Below are positions 21,585 through 32,716 of a stretch of DNA of 64,000 nt, piece after piece. Where the stretch lies: contig OX439036.1 in NCBI GenBank assembly GCA_949317995.1, forward strand, positions 4,209,207 to 4,273,206, given 5' to 3'. Under the pieces are notes generated by a model, which did no database searches, was not told the origin of the DNA, and was given only the letters and a program-made list of their open reading frames with translations. How positions within the stretch are numbered: position 1 is the first letter of the stretch; each line of letters starts with the position of its first letter. The stretch is from Acholoe squamosa. Its lineage: Eukaryota; Annelida; Polychaeta; Phyllodocida; Polynoidae. The position numbers were made by a program, and so were the translations under genes.

Positions 21585-22311
21585 AGAATGGTACTTTTGC
21601 ACTCAAAGCATTTCACACACCCGAGTTGTTTAGAACAGAGTGGTTGTATAGTCTGTATATACCAAAGTGGTCCATGCCTAAAGACAATATATATGTACTA
21701 TTATTTGGATGATAATGATGATACAAATATTCTATCATATGATATGTGGATTGATGTCAAATATAGCCCATTACTGATAACAAAAAAAGTTATGGTTTTG
21801 TAAAATATATCAAATACATATGAAGCCCGAATATTGTATTGCTTTCACTGCAGTCAGAAGGCCATTTCTTAATGTACTATGATCGCACCCAGCCCTACAA
21901 CTACAAGTCCCATGTGACTTGAAGGTTCCAGCTATATTGTGTTCGGACATGATGTCCGTAGACACAAGTAGAGATGTTGATCTTGTTTAACGTCTAGTTT
22001 CTGTTGCCAATTTTGCAGTTTTTGATACAAGCTCTCACCTGCCAACACCTGGCCTTGGTTACTGTTTTTGTGTAGTAGTCTAACACTTCTACTACCAGGA
22101 TGTGTTAAACCAATTAAGGGCTGCAAAGTGCTTGACTCCAATTTATCCTCTCTTCAATATGATACATAGATGCAGCAGTGGCAAAGTGCTTGTGTACACC
22201 AGGGATGAATTCATGTATCATGCTGAAAATATGCGATCGACACGCTTGAAACTAAAGTAAAAATTATGCTAGAAAGGATGCTTCCTTCAGTATTCTGCTG
22301 TTTTTAAGCTG

Positions 22312-22493
22312 TGTATGCATTAACGTGCCATGGCAATTGATTGCCATGGCACGTTAATGCATCCCTGGTGAGTTGCATCTTGCCAACATTTCGGGGCTCC
22401 TGATTGGTCCCCCTGATGGTGGCGATTACACTTACCAGCACTTCATATTCATCATCAGGAGCGGTCTTTCATTAGCGGTCCTTAAAGGGTTAA
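22312..22493. mobile_element. Hairpin MITE copy with a 46-bp near-perfect palindrome
   Basis: It ends GCGGTCCTTAAAGGG followed by TTAA (22,490). The left part is a perfect inverted repeat with 22-bp arms (22,316-22,337 and 22,340-22,361) and a TG loop. Its sequence, TGCATTAACGTGCCATGGCA, is not the usual family hairpin, so it is a separate fold-back. Confidence 0.6.
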
Positions 22494-22659
22494 TTTTCTC
22501 TACCCTAGATGGCCAATGATATGTTTTTTTGCATGTATGCTGTGGCCTCCAATCTAAGGCTGACCTTCCTTCTGACCTTGGGGTGACCTTGCAGTAAGCT
22601 GCTACCTGTGTGTAACGATACTGGTTTCATGTGTTGTTACTGATAAATAATTCCATAAT

Positions 22660-22926
22660 ACCATAAACTCCCGCGTATAAGGCGCAGCCCCAAATAAGGC
22701 GCACCTAGAGTTTTGGAAAATTCTCAAAAAAATGAAAATTCATAACTTTGGTTCTACTGAATGAATTTTCAAAATTCAAAAATCTTTGGGTAGCTTGGGC
22801 CACCTTGGGCCCTCCTGGGCCCCATTTTGTCCTATTATGACCAAGGGGGCATGTAAGATATCAAAAGAAAGGTCTTGGTGTCCCCCTTGTGGATCCAATG
22901 AGAACTAAAACGCGTGAGATTACGGT
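22660..22926. mobile_element. MITE with TATAAGGCGCA-type ends
   Basis: It starts ACCATAAACTCCCGCGTATAA with GGCGCAG, and the far end reads AAAACGCGTGAGATTACGGT, an imperfect inverted partner. The interior carries GGGCCACCTTGGGCCCTCC. It is the same family as 1,786-1,981. It lies downstream of the membrane-protein gene. Confidence 0.5.
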
Positions 22927-23318
22927 AGTGCCCAGAACATCTAGAAAACATGTAGTAACATCCCCAAGGCCAGAGGAACACTATCCCTCCAATTTCAAGA
23001 CAGAACGTGTCGATTAATATGACAGAACTTAATTCTGAGGATTTCTAATTTAGATAAATTCAACTTAAACAATATATACATGTATACTCCATATGTTAAT
23101 GCAAGTGAACTATTTGTTGAGTCCTTTTCTAATAAGACAATCGAAAGACTGGATTACAGATAAGAAAAATACACAGCCCATTGAATCCTTACTATGAGAC
23201 CTTGGCAGTTCTTGTAACTTTCACAATGTCCCTGTGATTAGTGATGGCCAGTCTATAATCCTTGACCTTGGACAGTACCACTCTGTCTATGTTCCTGTAC
23301 AGCTACACACGTGTCCCT

Positions 23319-23590
23319 TTAACCCTTTAAGGGCCACTGATACAGGATTGCGTCATGCCCATTGGTTGTGAAGATACATCCAAGGTAAGTAACTCACCAG
23401 GGCTACATTCATGCATTATGATGTCCCTTTTTGGATTGATACTGTCCTGGAAGGTCAATGTGATGCACCAATGAAGTACTCGCAGGCAGACTCGCCAGCA
23501 CTTCATTGGTGCATCATCTGATCAATGGGACGATGCATTAATGTATGATACACAGCCATGGTTTCGCTGCATCCGGGCCACCCTTTATGA
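23319..23590. mobile_element. Hairpin MITE copy
   Basis: TTAA (23,319) then CCCTTTAAGGGCCACTGATA. The core hairpin is GATGCACCAATGAAGTACTC / GCCAGCACTTCATTGGTGCA. It ends near CCGGGCCACCCTTTATGA. A typical family copy with moderate decay. Confidence 0.6.
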
Positions 23591-24599
23591 TATAAAGATA
23601 AACGGCGTATATGGTATTTTGAAATTGTTTACATGGATACTTGGAATCAGCGCTGTGCGGTCCTTAATGATCACCACAACCAATGTCAAACATTGATCTG
23701 GAGTTTGTTTTATGTACATATACATACCTATATGCTGAGACTCCTCTATGGAGACCAGTTCTGTGATAACATGGCATGTAAAATTGTAATACTGTATATA
23801 ACATGTGCTGAACTGTGTTGTATATCCTTCAAGAATGGGCTGAGGCCAAACCAATATTATATGGATTAGAATGAGTTCTTTTAACATGATAAAACTGAGC
23901 TCTTTTAACATGATGTGAAATATCAATGAGTTGATAATGCTATCACTGTACAGACTATGTGCTAATAAATGTATTGATAAATAAGTAGACCCATTTGCTT
24001 TTATTTCATCAGTATTAATACCATTTAGCTAATCTTGACTTATAAATTCTCATGATCTAACCAAGGTGATTTATTCATGTCCCTTGGCCAACATACAGAA
24101 TTAATGCATTTATGAATGCTGAACCAGCTTTACTGTACTGGCAAAAAGAATTTTTTTTAGGATTTGGCGAATATTCTCCTTTTTTCTACTTTAACATCCT
24201 CTATAGACTTTAATAATTGGAATATCCACTAAATTAGACACACTTTCCTACTAAATCATCTCTAGATTAGATTCAAATTATCAAAACCTTCAGTTCTAAC
24301 GATATTCCACCAATATGGCTGTTGGACAAAAAGGAACATGAAGAAAAACATTTTTGTTCCATTTCTATTTCGTTCCTAGTCAGCCAGCTCACTAATGCCA
24401 TAACATTGAAAGAAGCAAAAGTATATGCAATCTAATATTCAGAAAATGCAGAAAAGAAGAAGAGTATACCCTATCCTTAAGGCTGCCTACTGTAGAGGGT
24501 TTAAGACTTAGTTGCTGTTCACTTTGCTGTCTCTGATCTTGTCCCTAGTACCTGGAGAACTGATATCAATGTAGCAAGGAGGTAGGGGCTTAATTCTCC

Positions 24600-24770
24600 A
24601 CCAACTACATGATGCCTTTACTTAAAGTTCAGTCTATAGGTCATCATGATGCACCAATAAGCCACTGGCGAGTAACTCGCCACCCACAATGAATTGGTGC
24701 ATCACACATCTCTTGGACAAGGCAGGAATGCAGCTTTGGTGAGGGCAGCATCAAGGCAGCATCAAGGAAT
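24600..24770. mobile_element. Hairpin MITE fragment
   Basis: Contains GGTCATCATGATGCACCAAT, AAGCCACTGGCGAGTAACTC, GCCACCCACAATGAATTGGT and GCATCAC. Only the central hairpin is well kept. It abuts the GGGGCGTAGG element at 24,820. Confidence 0.45.
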
Positions 24771-24819
24771 CATGATATTCAAAAGGTGGGTATCTTGCAC
24801 CAAGGCAGTGCATACTGTG

Positions 24820-24975
24820 GCAGGGGCGTAGGAAAAGGGGGGCAGGGGGGCCTGCCCCCAAATTATAATAATAAGGAGGTTTCCTATATAAACCTATATA
24901 AAAATATAGCAGTCCCCCCGCAACCGAGACCCCTGGGCCCCCCTCCCCAATAAAAATGTGCTTCGTACGCCCCCG
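24820..24975. repeat. Dispersed element with GGGGCGTAGG / CGTACGCCCC ends
   Basis: CAGGGGCGTAGGAAAAGGGG at the left and GTGCTTCGTACGCCCCCGTG at the right form inverted ends around GGCCTGCCCCCAAATTATAA and CCCCCGCAACCGAGACCCC. The chance minus-strand ORF across it is not a gene. Similar CAGGGGCGTG ends occur at 28,054. Confidence 0.45.
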
Positions 24976-25411
24976 TGTGACCCTCACAGGGTATAAGCCA
25001 GTACAGCGTATCGATAATCAATCTGTGCAGATCAATGACAGACCCAATACCTTACAAGTTACACTGATACTCTAACTCTTTGTAACATATACAACTCTCT
25101 TGGTACTTGATACTATATTCTGTCTAATGGTTTCATCAGTACTTTTCAACTAAGCACAATAACTATTGATAATGAAAGTAATGTTTATCCGTCTTCATTA
25201 AAACAATCTCAATCATGCAAATCAGAGCGCTTTTAAGTCGGGTTTTCTGCCATATTTTGATGATGATAAAAATGACTGATTTGAGCTCTACGATATTCGC
25301 TCCCTAAGCATACTTGACTACTTGGCAATAGACTATGCTAAGGGAGTGGGCATTTTTTAACCAGGGAGATTTGGGGGGGGGGGGAAAAGTCACAGACCTT
25401 TCTGAGGGCGG

Positions 25412-25712
25412 TTAAACCCCCCCCCCTCTTGGAAAAAGCCTGTGCATTACTATAGTATAGAAGGAACAGGAACAATTATTGACCGGAAAAATCTGGCACA
25501 AGTCCACAAAATTCACCACCCCGTCCTCGTTGTTAGAGTTTCCCAAGGCACTGTAGGCCTTGTTGCACATAACTTGAATTAATGAATGTAGCTGCATGGC
25601 GGGGAAGGATTCTAAGGGCTGTCCTTTCATCACCGTCCCTGAATCAATAACTTCATACCTATTAAAGCAGTCACGTGCCACTTGGACGTTAAAGATGTCA
25701 TAACGGTAAGAT
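25412..25712 (-). CDS. Isolated ORF with coding-like character, function unknown
   Basis: On the minus strand the frame is open for about 100 codons. It enters after a TAA at about 25,716 and stops at TAA after a G-run near 25,412. Internal peptides include VARDCFNRYEVIDSG, MQLHSLIQVMCNKAYSALG and NEDGVVNFVDLCQIFPV. The segment DGVVNFVDLCQIF is vaguely like the second half of an EF-hand loop, but I do not recognise a family. No good start codon, acceptor or donor is visible, and the downstream edge is a poly-C/G tract. It may be an internal exon of a minus-strand gene, a pseudoexon, or chance. It lies about 180 bp from a CRE-rich island. Confidence 0.25.
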
Positions 25713-25844
25713 TAGTGGCATCAAGTACACCATAAAATGACGGTCATTGTGTGTAGTGGATTATCTATGGTTGTGTGAAATGCACCTCTAGGGTACCAGT
25801 GAGGAACCTAACACATGAGAGAGAAAAAAAACAAAACATGTCAA

Positions 25845-26079
25845 CTCGGTCGCCCTCCTGCACAACTTGCCACTCTGCGGCGGACGTGTGACGTCACGGC
25901 CGACATGTGACATCACAAATTGCGTCACAAGGTGACAGTGACGTCACTGGCAAACCGAAAACATAATGATGTTGCTACAGTCGCTGTGCTCCCGGCCGCT
26001 ATGCAGCAAGCAACTCCAAAAAAGTATATCCCCGCTGGAAGGCAATTCTCAACATGGCCAGACTGAAAGCAGGTAAAAC
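25845..26079 (+). promoter_or_regulatory. CpG/CRE-rich island with a possible first exon
   Basis: Two perfect TGACGTCA sites (25,889-25,896 and 25,939-25,946) flank TGACATCA (25,908) and TGCGTCAC (25,921). That is four CREB/ATF-type sites in under 60 bp, in sequence clearly richer in CpG than its surroundings. About 110 bp further right, ATG in a good context (CAACATGG, 26,054) begins nine codons, MARLKAGK then a split Thr. They run to a consensus donor GTGAGT at 26,080 (an alternative is CAG|GTAAAA at 26,073). This is what a promoter plus first coding exon would look like, and it could also serve the minus-strand ORF to its left. No downstream exon was found, so this is an inference. Confidence 0.25.
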
Positions 26080-26499
26080 GTGAGTGCTTTTACATCAGCT
26101 ACCAGCCTATATCTACAACCAGGCAGGGCTTCTAGGTGCCACATCTATGGAGAGCAACTCAATTGAGTCAAGATAGCATCATAAGGCTACAGACAGTTTT
26201 CTCTTCATGAGGAGTTCAGTGCAGGCGATTAGTCAGTGCAAAAACAATATTAATAGGGAGCCTAAGTCTCGCGATAAACTATGTCGTAAAAAAAATTATG
26301 ATTTGGAACTAAAATGACCAATATTTGAATTGACCTGAAAGCCCACCATATATGATATTTTAAGGCTCAGTGATGACTTTCATTCTTAAAAAAGTTATGC
26401 TAGGCCTAAAATATCCTTCAAGCCTGCGGGCGATAATATGCTGAGCTCAGAATCTGCCCGCACATGATGTGACTTCACCTCCCTATTAACATTCACAAA

Positions 26500-26675
26500 A
26501 CCCTTTTGGGGCCACAAATACAAGGGTGCATCATGGCCATTGGTGGACATGATGCACTAATGAAGTGCTTGTGAAGCTAGTAGTGTATCAACCCCATATG
26601 GTAGGCATGATGCCTGAATGTAGCATTCGTGCATCATGACGACCAATAGGCATGATAGCGGCCCTTAAAGTGATA
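26500..26675. mobile_element. Hairpin MITE fragment
   Basis: Contains CAAGGGTGCATCATGGCCAT, GATGCACTAATGAAGTGCTT, TGTATCAACCCCATATGGTA and TCATGACGACCAATAGGCAT, and ends GCGGCCCTTAAAG. The central hairpin has lost one arm. Confidence 0.55.
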
Positions 26676-26861
26676 ACATCATAATTATGAAGCAGTTCAG
26701 CATGATACCTGCAGTCAAGGTAAAACCCAATAAAATCAGATTACATTACGGTATTATTTCATTATGTAATCTAACTCCTATAGGCAAACTGATTAAACAA
26801 TAACATGAGCATTGATTGCATGCAGGGAGTTAAACATGTAAGGACAAGGGGCTGAGAGAAT

Positions 26862-26862
26862 G

Positions 26863-26894
<32 letters not shown>

Positions 26895-26989
26895 TTCAGA
26901 GGGAGAGAGAGAAAAAGAGAGGCAGAGACAGAGGGAGAGAGTGGGAGAGAGTGGGAGAGAGAGAGATACATACATACAGACAGACAGAC

Positions 26990-27020
<31 letters not shown>

Positions 27021-27021
27021 G
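26862..27021 (+). repeat. GA-rich then (CAGA)n microsatellite
   Basis: GA with AAAG/CAGG interruptions, then about eight CAGA units ending at 27,021. Confidence 0.95.
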
Positions 27022-28063
27022 GAGAAGGGCAGAGAAGTGCACCATGTGCAGGCTCCATCTTCCAGTTACACAGGTAGCCAGGAGGGTGTTGCGAAAGGAC
27101 AGGAATTCAATTCTGTCGGAGGTGCTATTCCCAAATGGGAACTGACTACCCCCAAGCAATGACTTCTCCCCTGTTTTGCAGCAAGGTAATAGGTTATAGA
27201 ATTGATTCTTAAGTTTTCATGAATTGGGGAATGCTTTCCAGTATGACTCACATTAAGAGGATTAATTCTGGGTGTAAGGTAAGAAGTTTGTTCTGAGCAG
27301 CAGAACAGCCAGGAACTGGAAGGTGAGTTGCGTCAGTGAGAATCCAATTCCGATTCTTTTCGCAATAGCCTCCAGTCCTACCAGTGCAATCACTAGTGGT
27401 TGCTTAACGCAGGAATCCCAGTATAATTTGAAAGGGTCTACTCAGACCACCTTGAGAAATGCTGTCGAAGTCAGACATTTATGTTAGATTTATGTCATGG
27501 TTCTGCAAGAACCTATTGTGACAACATGTTTTCACTGTGGTATATATAATTCCCAAATAATTGTTAATATCGCTTGACAGGGAATCGTCTTAACATATGC
27601 CTACATGGCAATTTCAGCACAGATCTGTAAATGAGACATGAAGGACCACGCCTTATATCAAGCATCAGCAACAGTCATTGATTGCCTGCCTTTGGTAAAA
27701 AACAAGGATGCTATATTTACCTTTTGGTAAAAGGTACTGAATATGACAGTCAAACATAGGTGATGTTTTGGTACAGTCCATATAGATGACATCAAGCAGC
27801 ACAGGTTCGGGGGTCTAAGTGTCTATAGTAAAACATGTCAAAGGGCTGAAAGGGCTTCATATATGATAAAACAAAGCATGACGTCATTTATGTTGGGCAT
27901 CTTTTTCATATCCCCCCCTACGCCGATGCTGAGTCAACACCTATCTACTGTTTCAACACAGAAAACCACGTCTGCAGGCTGGATGTTTTTTTTACAACAG
28001 TTTTCTTGCTGATTCTGAGAAGAAAACTAGTTTGTATACCCGAGGGCTAAGGGCAGGGGCGTG

Positions 28064-28968
28064 CACTGCAAAAATGGTGTTTAGATCCTAAACACAATTC
28101 TAAACATTTTCTTGCAACGTTTTTGTGAACACATTAATTTCCTAAACATGTTTAGCCAAACAATGTGCTTAGCTCAAGTGTTTAGAAATGTAGGTGTTTA
28201 GGTTAAAACTTTTGTGTTTAGATATATGAATTTTTGTGTTTAGGTGTTTATGAATTTTTGTGTTTAGATGTTTAAATGATTTGATGGAGAGTTAAGGTTT
28301 GCAGACATGTATGCATTAAAAAACAGAGATATATTTTGTTTGTTTTTTCTCATTTACTGGGGGGGGGCATCAGCAGGTATTTACTTGTCAAAGTCTCCAA
28401 AGATGTCAGCCACAGCTATATATACATGTACATATATTACACACTGCATCAGAATGAGAGACTTGAGAAAGTACAACAGCTTGGCAGGAAGGACATTGCC
28501 TTATCTATTCCAGAATAACATCAAATAGGTGTCAGTCATGGAGTTTATTGATTATTTTATGGTAATGATGGTGGCATGAGGTGAATCTAGTCAATTTTCT
28601 ATTGCCCTTTCTATTCACATGACATTCTATCAAATGAAACCATGATAAACATGGAATTTGGGGACATTTGTCACAACAATTGATTATAACTGTGTGCAGA
28701 TAGTCCAGTCAAAGGTAGTGCTGCTACCTGGTGTGGATTCAACATCCAAGTATCTAAACATATTGATGTTTAAATCTAAACACCTATTATTCAACTGTCT
28801 CAACTCTAAACATCTAAACATGTTTAGCATAAATGTTTATGTAGTTAGAATAAAAGTGTTCATTTCCTAAATGTGTAGTGAGTGAGACACCTAACTGACC
28901 TATATGTTTAGGTTTTAAACGTGTTTAGACCTAAACATGTTTAAAATCTAAACACCATTTTTGCAGTG
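28064..28968. mobile_element. 905-bp non-autonomous element with CACTGCAAAAATGGTG inverted ends (copy 1)
   Basis: The terminal inverted repeats are perfect over 21 bp, starting CACTGCAAAAATGGTGTTTA. Long stretches inside are built from TGTTTAG/CTAAACA motifs that pair across the element, giving a large imperfect fold-back. A unique middle (28,316-28,530) includes CAAAGTCTCCAAAGATGTCA. The flanks (GGCGTG / TGGCAT) do not show a convincing target duplication longer than TG. There is no transposase. Confidence 0.85.
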
Positions 28969-28999
28969 TGGCATTTCTCAGTAAAGGCAATTGGTATTT

Positions 29000-30228
29000 C
29001 TGAGAAATACACTGGGGTATGTTTCAGAATGATTAACGATCAGCAAATGCACTTTCAGATTCTAGTAGGAAGTAAGACCCATAGACGATCACCAGCTATC
29101 TAGTACAAATTAAATTGTACAAGGAGACAGTACAAATAGTACCACACAATGTACAACAACACTACTTGTACTATAGTTGTAAATAGTCTGAGCTCTTGTC
29201 CAGGAATCAGTTTGTGTTGTGCAATTGAAAGCTACAATCATAAGTGTACAACTCTAACAATTGTGACCGTAAACGATCCCAAAAATGGCCAAATTATTTT
29301 TCCTTTTGAAACATACACCAGGACCATGTGTCTTGGGACACAGTTGTCCGTCTGCTGTGATTATACCCCAACATGGTGTGTGGTTTCTGAACTAACAATA
29401 CCCTTCCATCTTACCCAAAGTAGGCGCTTGAAGTTCGAGGCTGCTCCACAACAACAGATTTTAAGCTCATTTGATCAAAATAATTCATCAGCAATGTCCT
29501 TCCCATAAGCATATTTTGCTTAATATGGCCACATATGAAGTTGTAGATGCTGGTAATTGGGCCACATATTACAACAAGAATAATAAGATTTCTTTCCTTT
29601 TGTAATTCTATGGCACTCGAGTTTATTTGCCAAATTCTAGCCTGAGTTTTAGCTGAACATAGCGACACTATTGAATGACGGATATAGTTGGAGTACATTC
29701 TGACCCCAAAAAAGGGGCAAAGAAAAGATGAAAACAAAATTTAGTAACTCATTTAAAAAAAGAAAACGCTTACAAAAGCAAGCATAGTTTCACTGGGAAG
29801 GAAAATGTCAAATTGTTGGTCCACAAGGTGAGCACGAGTATTAAAGGAGCAATGGGATTGTATTAAAGCTTGAATAATGCAACAGTTGACAAGGAGCTAA
29901 AGGAATAAAGAAAAAAGGTCATCAGCCTCAGGAAGACCTTTTCACCAGATCCTTCCCCTTACGACAGGAAGCAGGAAGGTCGGGCATGTTGCAACCCCAT
30001 ATTGGTTCCTGTGTTTAACTGTAGATGGTGCCATGGTTAGTCAGCAAGGCTCGTGAACCCTTTCGAGGAGAAACGGTATGATCGGAAGTGTGTCCCTGGT
30101 TCCGGCGAAAGTTTACTGCTCATATTTTACAAGCGAAAATGGCGCCACGTTAGCGTTTCTCCCCAAAAGACGTAACCAGCAAGGCTACAGCATGCTGAAA
30201 TTTAGATTATGGACACCCCCCCCTCTGC
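29000..30228. other. No gene recognised
   Basis: The 119-codon plus-strand ORF (29,149-29,508) and the 108-codon minus-strand ORF (29,411-29,737) overlap and match no family I know. 30,030-30,180 is locally CpG-rich with the inverted pair GGAGAAACGG / GCGTTTCTCC, probably an old element. Confidence 0.35.
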
Positions 30229-30424
30229 AGACCATTTCTTAAGGTATTACAACTGCATAGAGCCACTATGATTTGACAAGCTAAAGGTTGGTGATCATAA
30301 GTTATGCCCTGATTAGCAATAACACCTAGTTTTTGGTAGGACAGTCGTAGTGCTGCAGCAGCTACATGACCAATACCCACTACGATTTGAGAATGACCAG
30401 TCGTAGCCTCTTAAGAAATGGCCT
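30229..30424. repeat. Fold-back repeat with CCATTTCTTAA ends
   Basis: CCATTTCTTAA (30,232-30,242) and TTAAGAAATGG (30,411-30,421) are perfect inverses. In between, GTCGTAG/CTACGA-like motifs recur (CAGTCGTAGTGC, CACTACGATTTGAG, CAGTCGTAGCC). Related but worn sequence lies at about 41,695-41,850 and 61,740-61,920. Confidence 0.45.
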
Positions 30425-30687
30425 CCTGATAATGTAGTGGCTCATTTAAACAACATGATTTCAATAAACAACTTTGAATCAGTGCTGGGGCTGCACAGGT
30501 ATTGAAATATAATGTTAAGCACTGAACCAAGTGCCTATTTCAAATACGGCCTAGGGGTACAGAAGTTTTTTAAATGAATAAGCGCCCGGGCACTTAAACG
30601 CGTCACTATGATAGTTTTTGACAGCCGCGTGGGTGTTCTGTGGAAGGGTAATAAGAGATGCAGATGTTGGTTTCTACTGGGGAAAGA

Positions 30688-30689
30688 GA

Positions 30690-30762
<73 letters not shown>

Positions 30763-30792
30763 GAGAGAGAAAGAGAGAGAGAAAGAGAGAGA
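30688..30792 (+). repeat. (GA)n microsatellite
   Basis: About 60 bp of pure GA, then GA interrupted by AAAG every 8-10 bases. Confidence 0.95.
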
Positions 30793-32395
30793 CGATCATC
30801 CACAAGTTAATGATAAGGAAACTGAAAAGATTTCGGTATAAAAAGAGCATTGGAATACCCTCTTTAGTTTGGCCTATACCATAGCCTGAGCAAATTTGTA
30901 TACTACTCACATCTTACCTGACACTGCACCTACACTCACTATATATGCCACTAAGCAGGACTCGGAGTTAGTCTAATGTCTGACTTCTGGCCCATTCAAT
31001 ACAACATTGGGAAGGTAAGCCATTCATCATGGTGAATCATGTAATAATAATTCAGGACTGTCTAGACATGAAGCACTAGAGTGCAGAGAGACTAGGAGTT
31101 GGTGCTGCCACCTCGTGTCAAACTGTGTAACTACATGAGCAGCTCCTTTCCCTCAAGAGCTGCTCATTGCTAGCATTCCTCTTTGTTATAAGGGCTGCCT
31201 AGTGTTTTACTCATTAATCATTCTGATTAAAATCAATCCCTTTTTTGTCATCCACTTCGGTGGAACATGAGCTTACGGGGGTGGATGTCCTCTAAAAACT
31301 AGAATGAAGGGTGTCAGGACAACTCCCCTGGTCATCTCCCTCTTAGGACATTTCCCTGATAGGCATTCACGCAGCTCCTGACCACAGCGTTTTACTGAAG
31401 GATGATAACCTAAAGACCATGTAGCTATAGGATCTGCTGCAGCCTTTTCAGTGTTTCTATTGAATTGAAACAGAAAAGAATTCACGGAAATAGCATTGTT
31501 CAGTATTTTTGCAGAACCTTTTTAATACGAGACCCATTATGAATGGATCTTAAGAATCATTAGAATTTAAGCATGGGTCACTGAAATGATTTTGTCCACT
31601 CATGATGCAAACCAAGTGGGTTTTGTTAACAATTATCATTTTCAAATAAATTGTTTCTATGAAGCAAAAATTTCAAAAGGAGTGCATTGAAAAAAGTCAC
31701 AGGTTATCTTGGTGATGGCCGTGAGTTCTTCCAGTAACACTTGAAGTTGACACGACTTTGTGTGATGTGGAAACCAGAGTGGTTGGAAAAAGCTGGAAAT
31801 AAAAGCAAGAGGTTCAAATCAAAATGCAAGAAGGTCTTGAGGTTCACTGCAAAAAAGGGGTTGAAAAGAAGAGACATTGGCAAAAAGTCGAGCAAAGGAA
31901 TTTCAATGAAAAAGGTGAATGTGATGAGAACAGTTTGGCAGCACAGGCAGGAGGCCTTTTGGTGTATGTGCGTTAGCCACGGTTTTACATGTATGTTTTT
32001 GATTGAGCAAGTGGTTTTATGCACTGCGTAATCTAACCTACTATCATATATGTAAGTCACAACCTATATATAAGGTACACCAAGAACTGAAGATGACCCT
32101 AAAGGGCACACACTTTATAAAGGTGTTGATTATTTCTGGTCTGAAATGTAGCCCAACATGTTCTGCTGTTACGAGGGTAGTATGTCATAATCTTGGACAT
32201 TTCCAATTAAAATCATTATGAACACTTTTTTGACGGCATAAGGTACCATAAGGGGTCCTAACAATGAAATTCTATAAGGATGGTGTGGAAGCTGCCCACA
32301 GTCCCCAAGTAATGATAATATATCATGTAGAAAAATGTCTCAATGTATAAAATCTCTATACCATGTAGGAGGAGAACAGGGGAGGATGGCGTAAA

Positions 32396-32716
32396 TAGAT
32401 AGAACTAAACGACCATGGTGTACGAGGTGGCCGATCCACCACGAGGGGTGGATCGGCCGCCGAGGACACCAGGGGAGTTTAGTTCTATATTTATTTTATG
32501 TTTTTAGGGGGTTTAAATAAGGAGAAATTATCAAAATCTGGTACCATAGTTCCCCGTACGAGCGCCGGTCTGCCATTTTGAATGTTTACATGCACCCAGA
32601 ACGAGGCTGCAGTGGTGGATCGGCTGCTGTGGTGGATCGGCACACATTACGCCACTGGGGGTGTGCGGATCGGCCCTGCAATGCTATCTCTATGGGAAGA
32701 AGTTATTCACATAAAA
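32396..32716. mobile_element. Hairpin element H, copy 2 (inverted), with its empty site in S2
   Basis: S2 at 45,530 reads GGGGAGGATGGCGTAAAGGG, while S1 reads the same up to GCGTAAA, then 321 bp of H, then TAAAGGGCATTTCC. The insertion is thus exactly bounded, with TAAA on both sides (32,392-32,395 and 32,717-32,720). Copy 2 runs hairpin-first: TAGATAGAACTAAACGACC at the left, GTTATTCACATAAAA at the right. Confidence 0.85.

Noticed and set aside
24751..24987. 78-codon minus-strand ORF, Gly/Pro-rich
   Set aside because: It spans the GGGGCGTAGG-ended dispersed element and is a translation of its G/C runs.
27050..27162. Coding-like tail (SQEGVAKGQEFNSVGG ... KWELTTPKQ)
   Set aside because: It could be a terminal exon, but the upstream sequence is a CAGA repeat with no pyrimidine tract and no partner exon is visible.
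29149..29737. Overlapping ORFs of 119 and 108 codons on opposite strands
   Set aside because: No recognisable domain, mutually overlapping, and the plus-strand one is locally low in complexity (TACAA/GTAC motifs).
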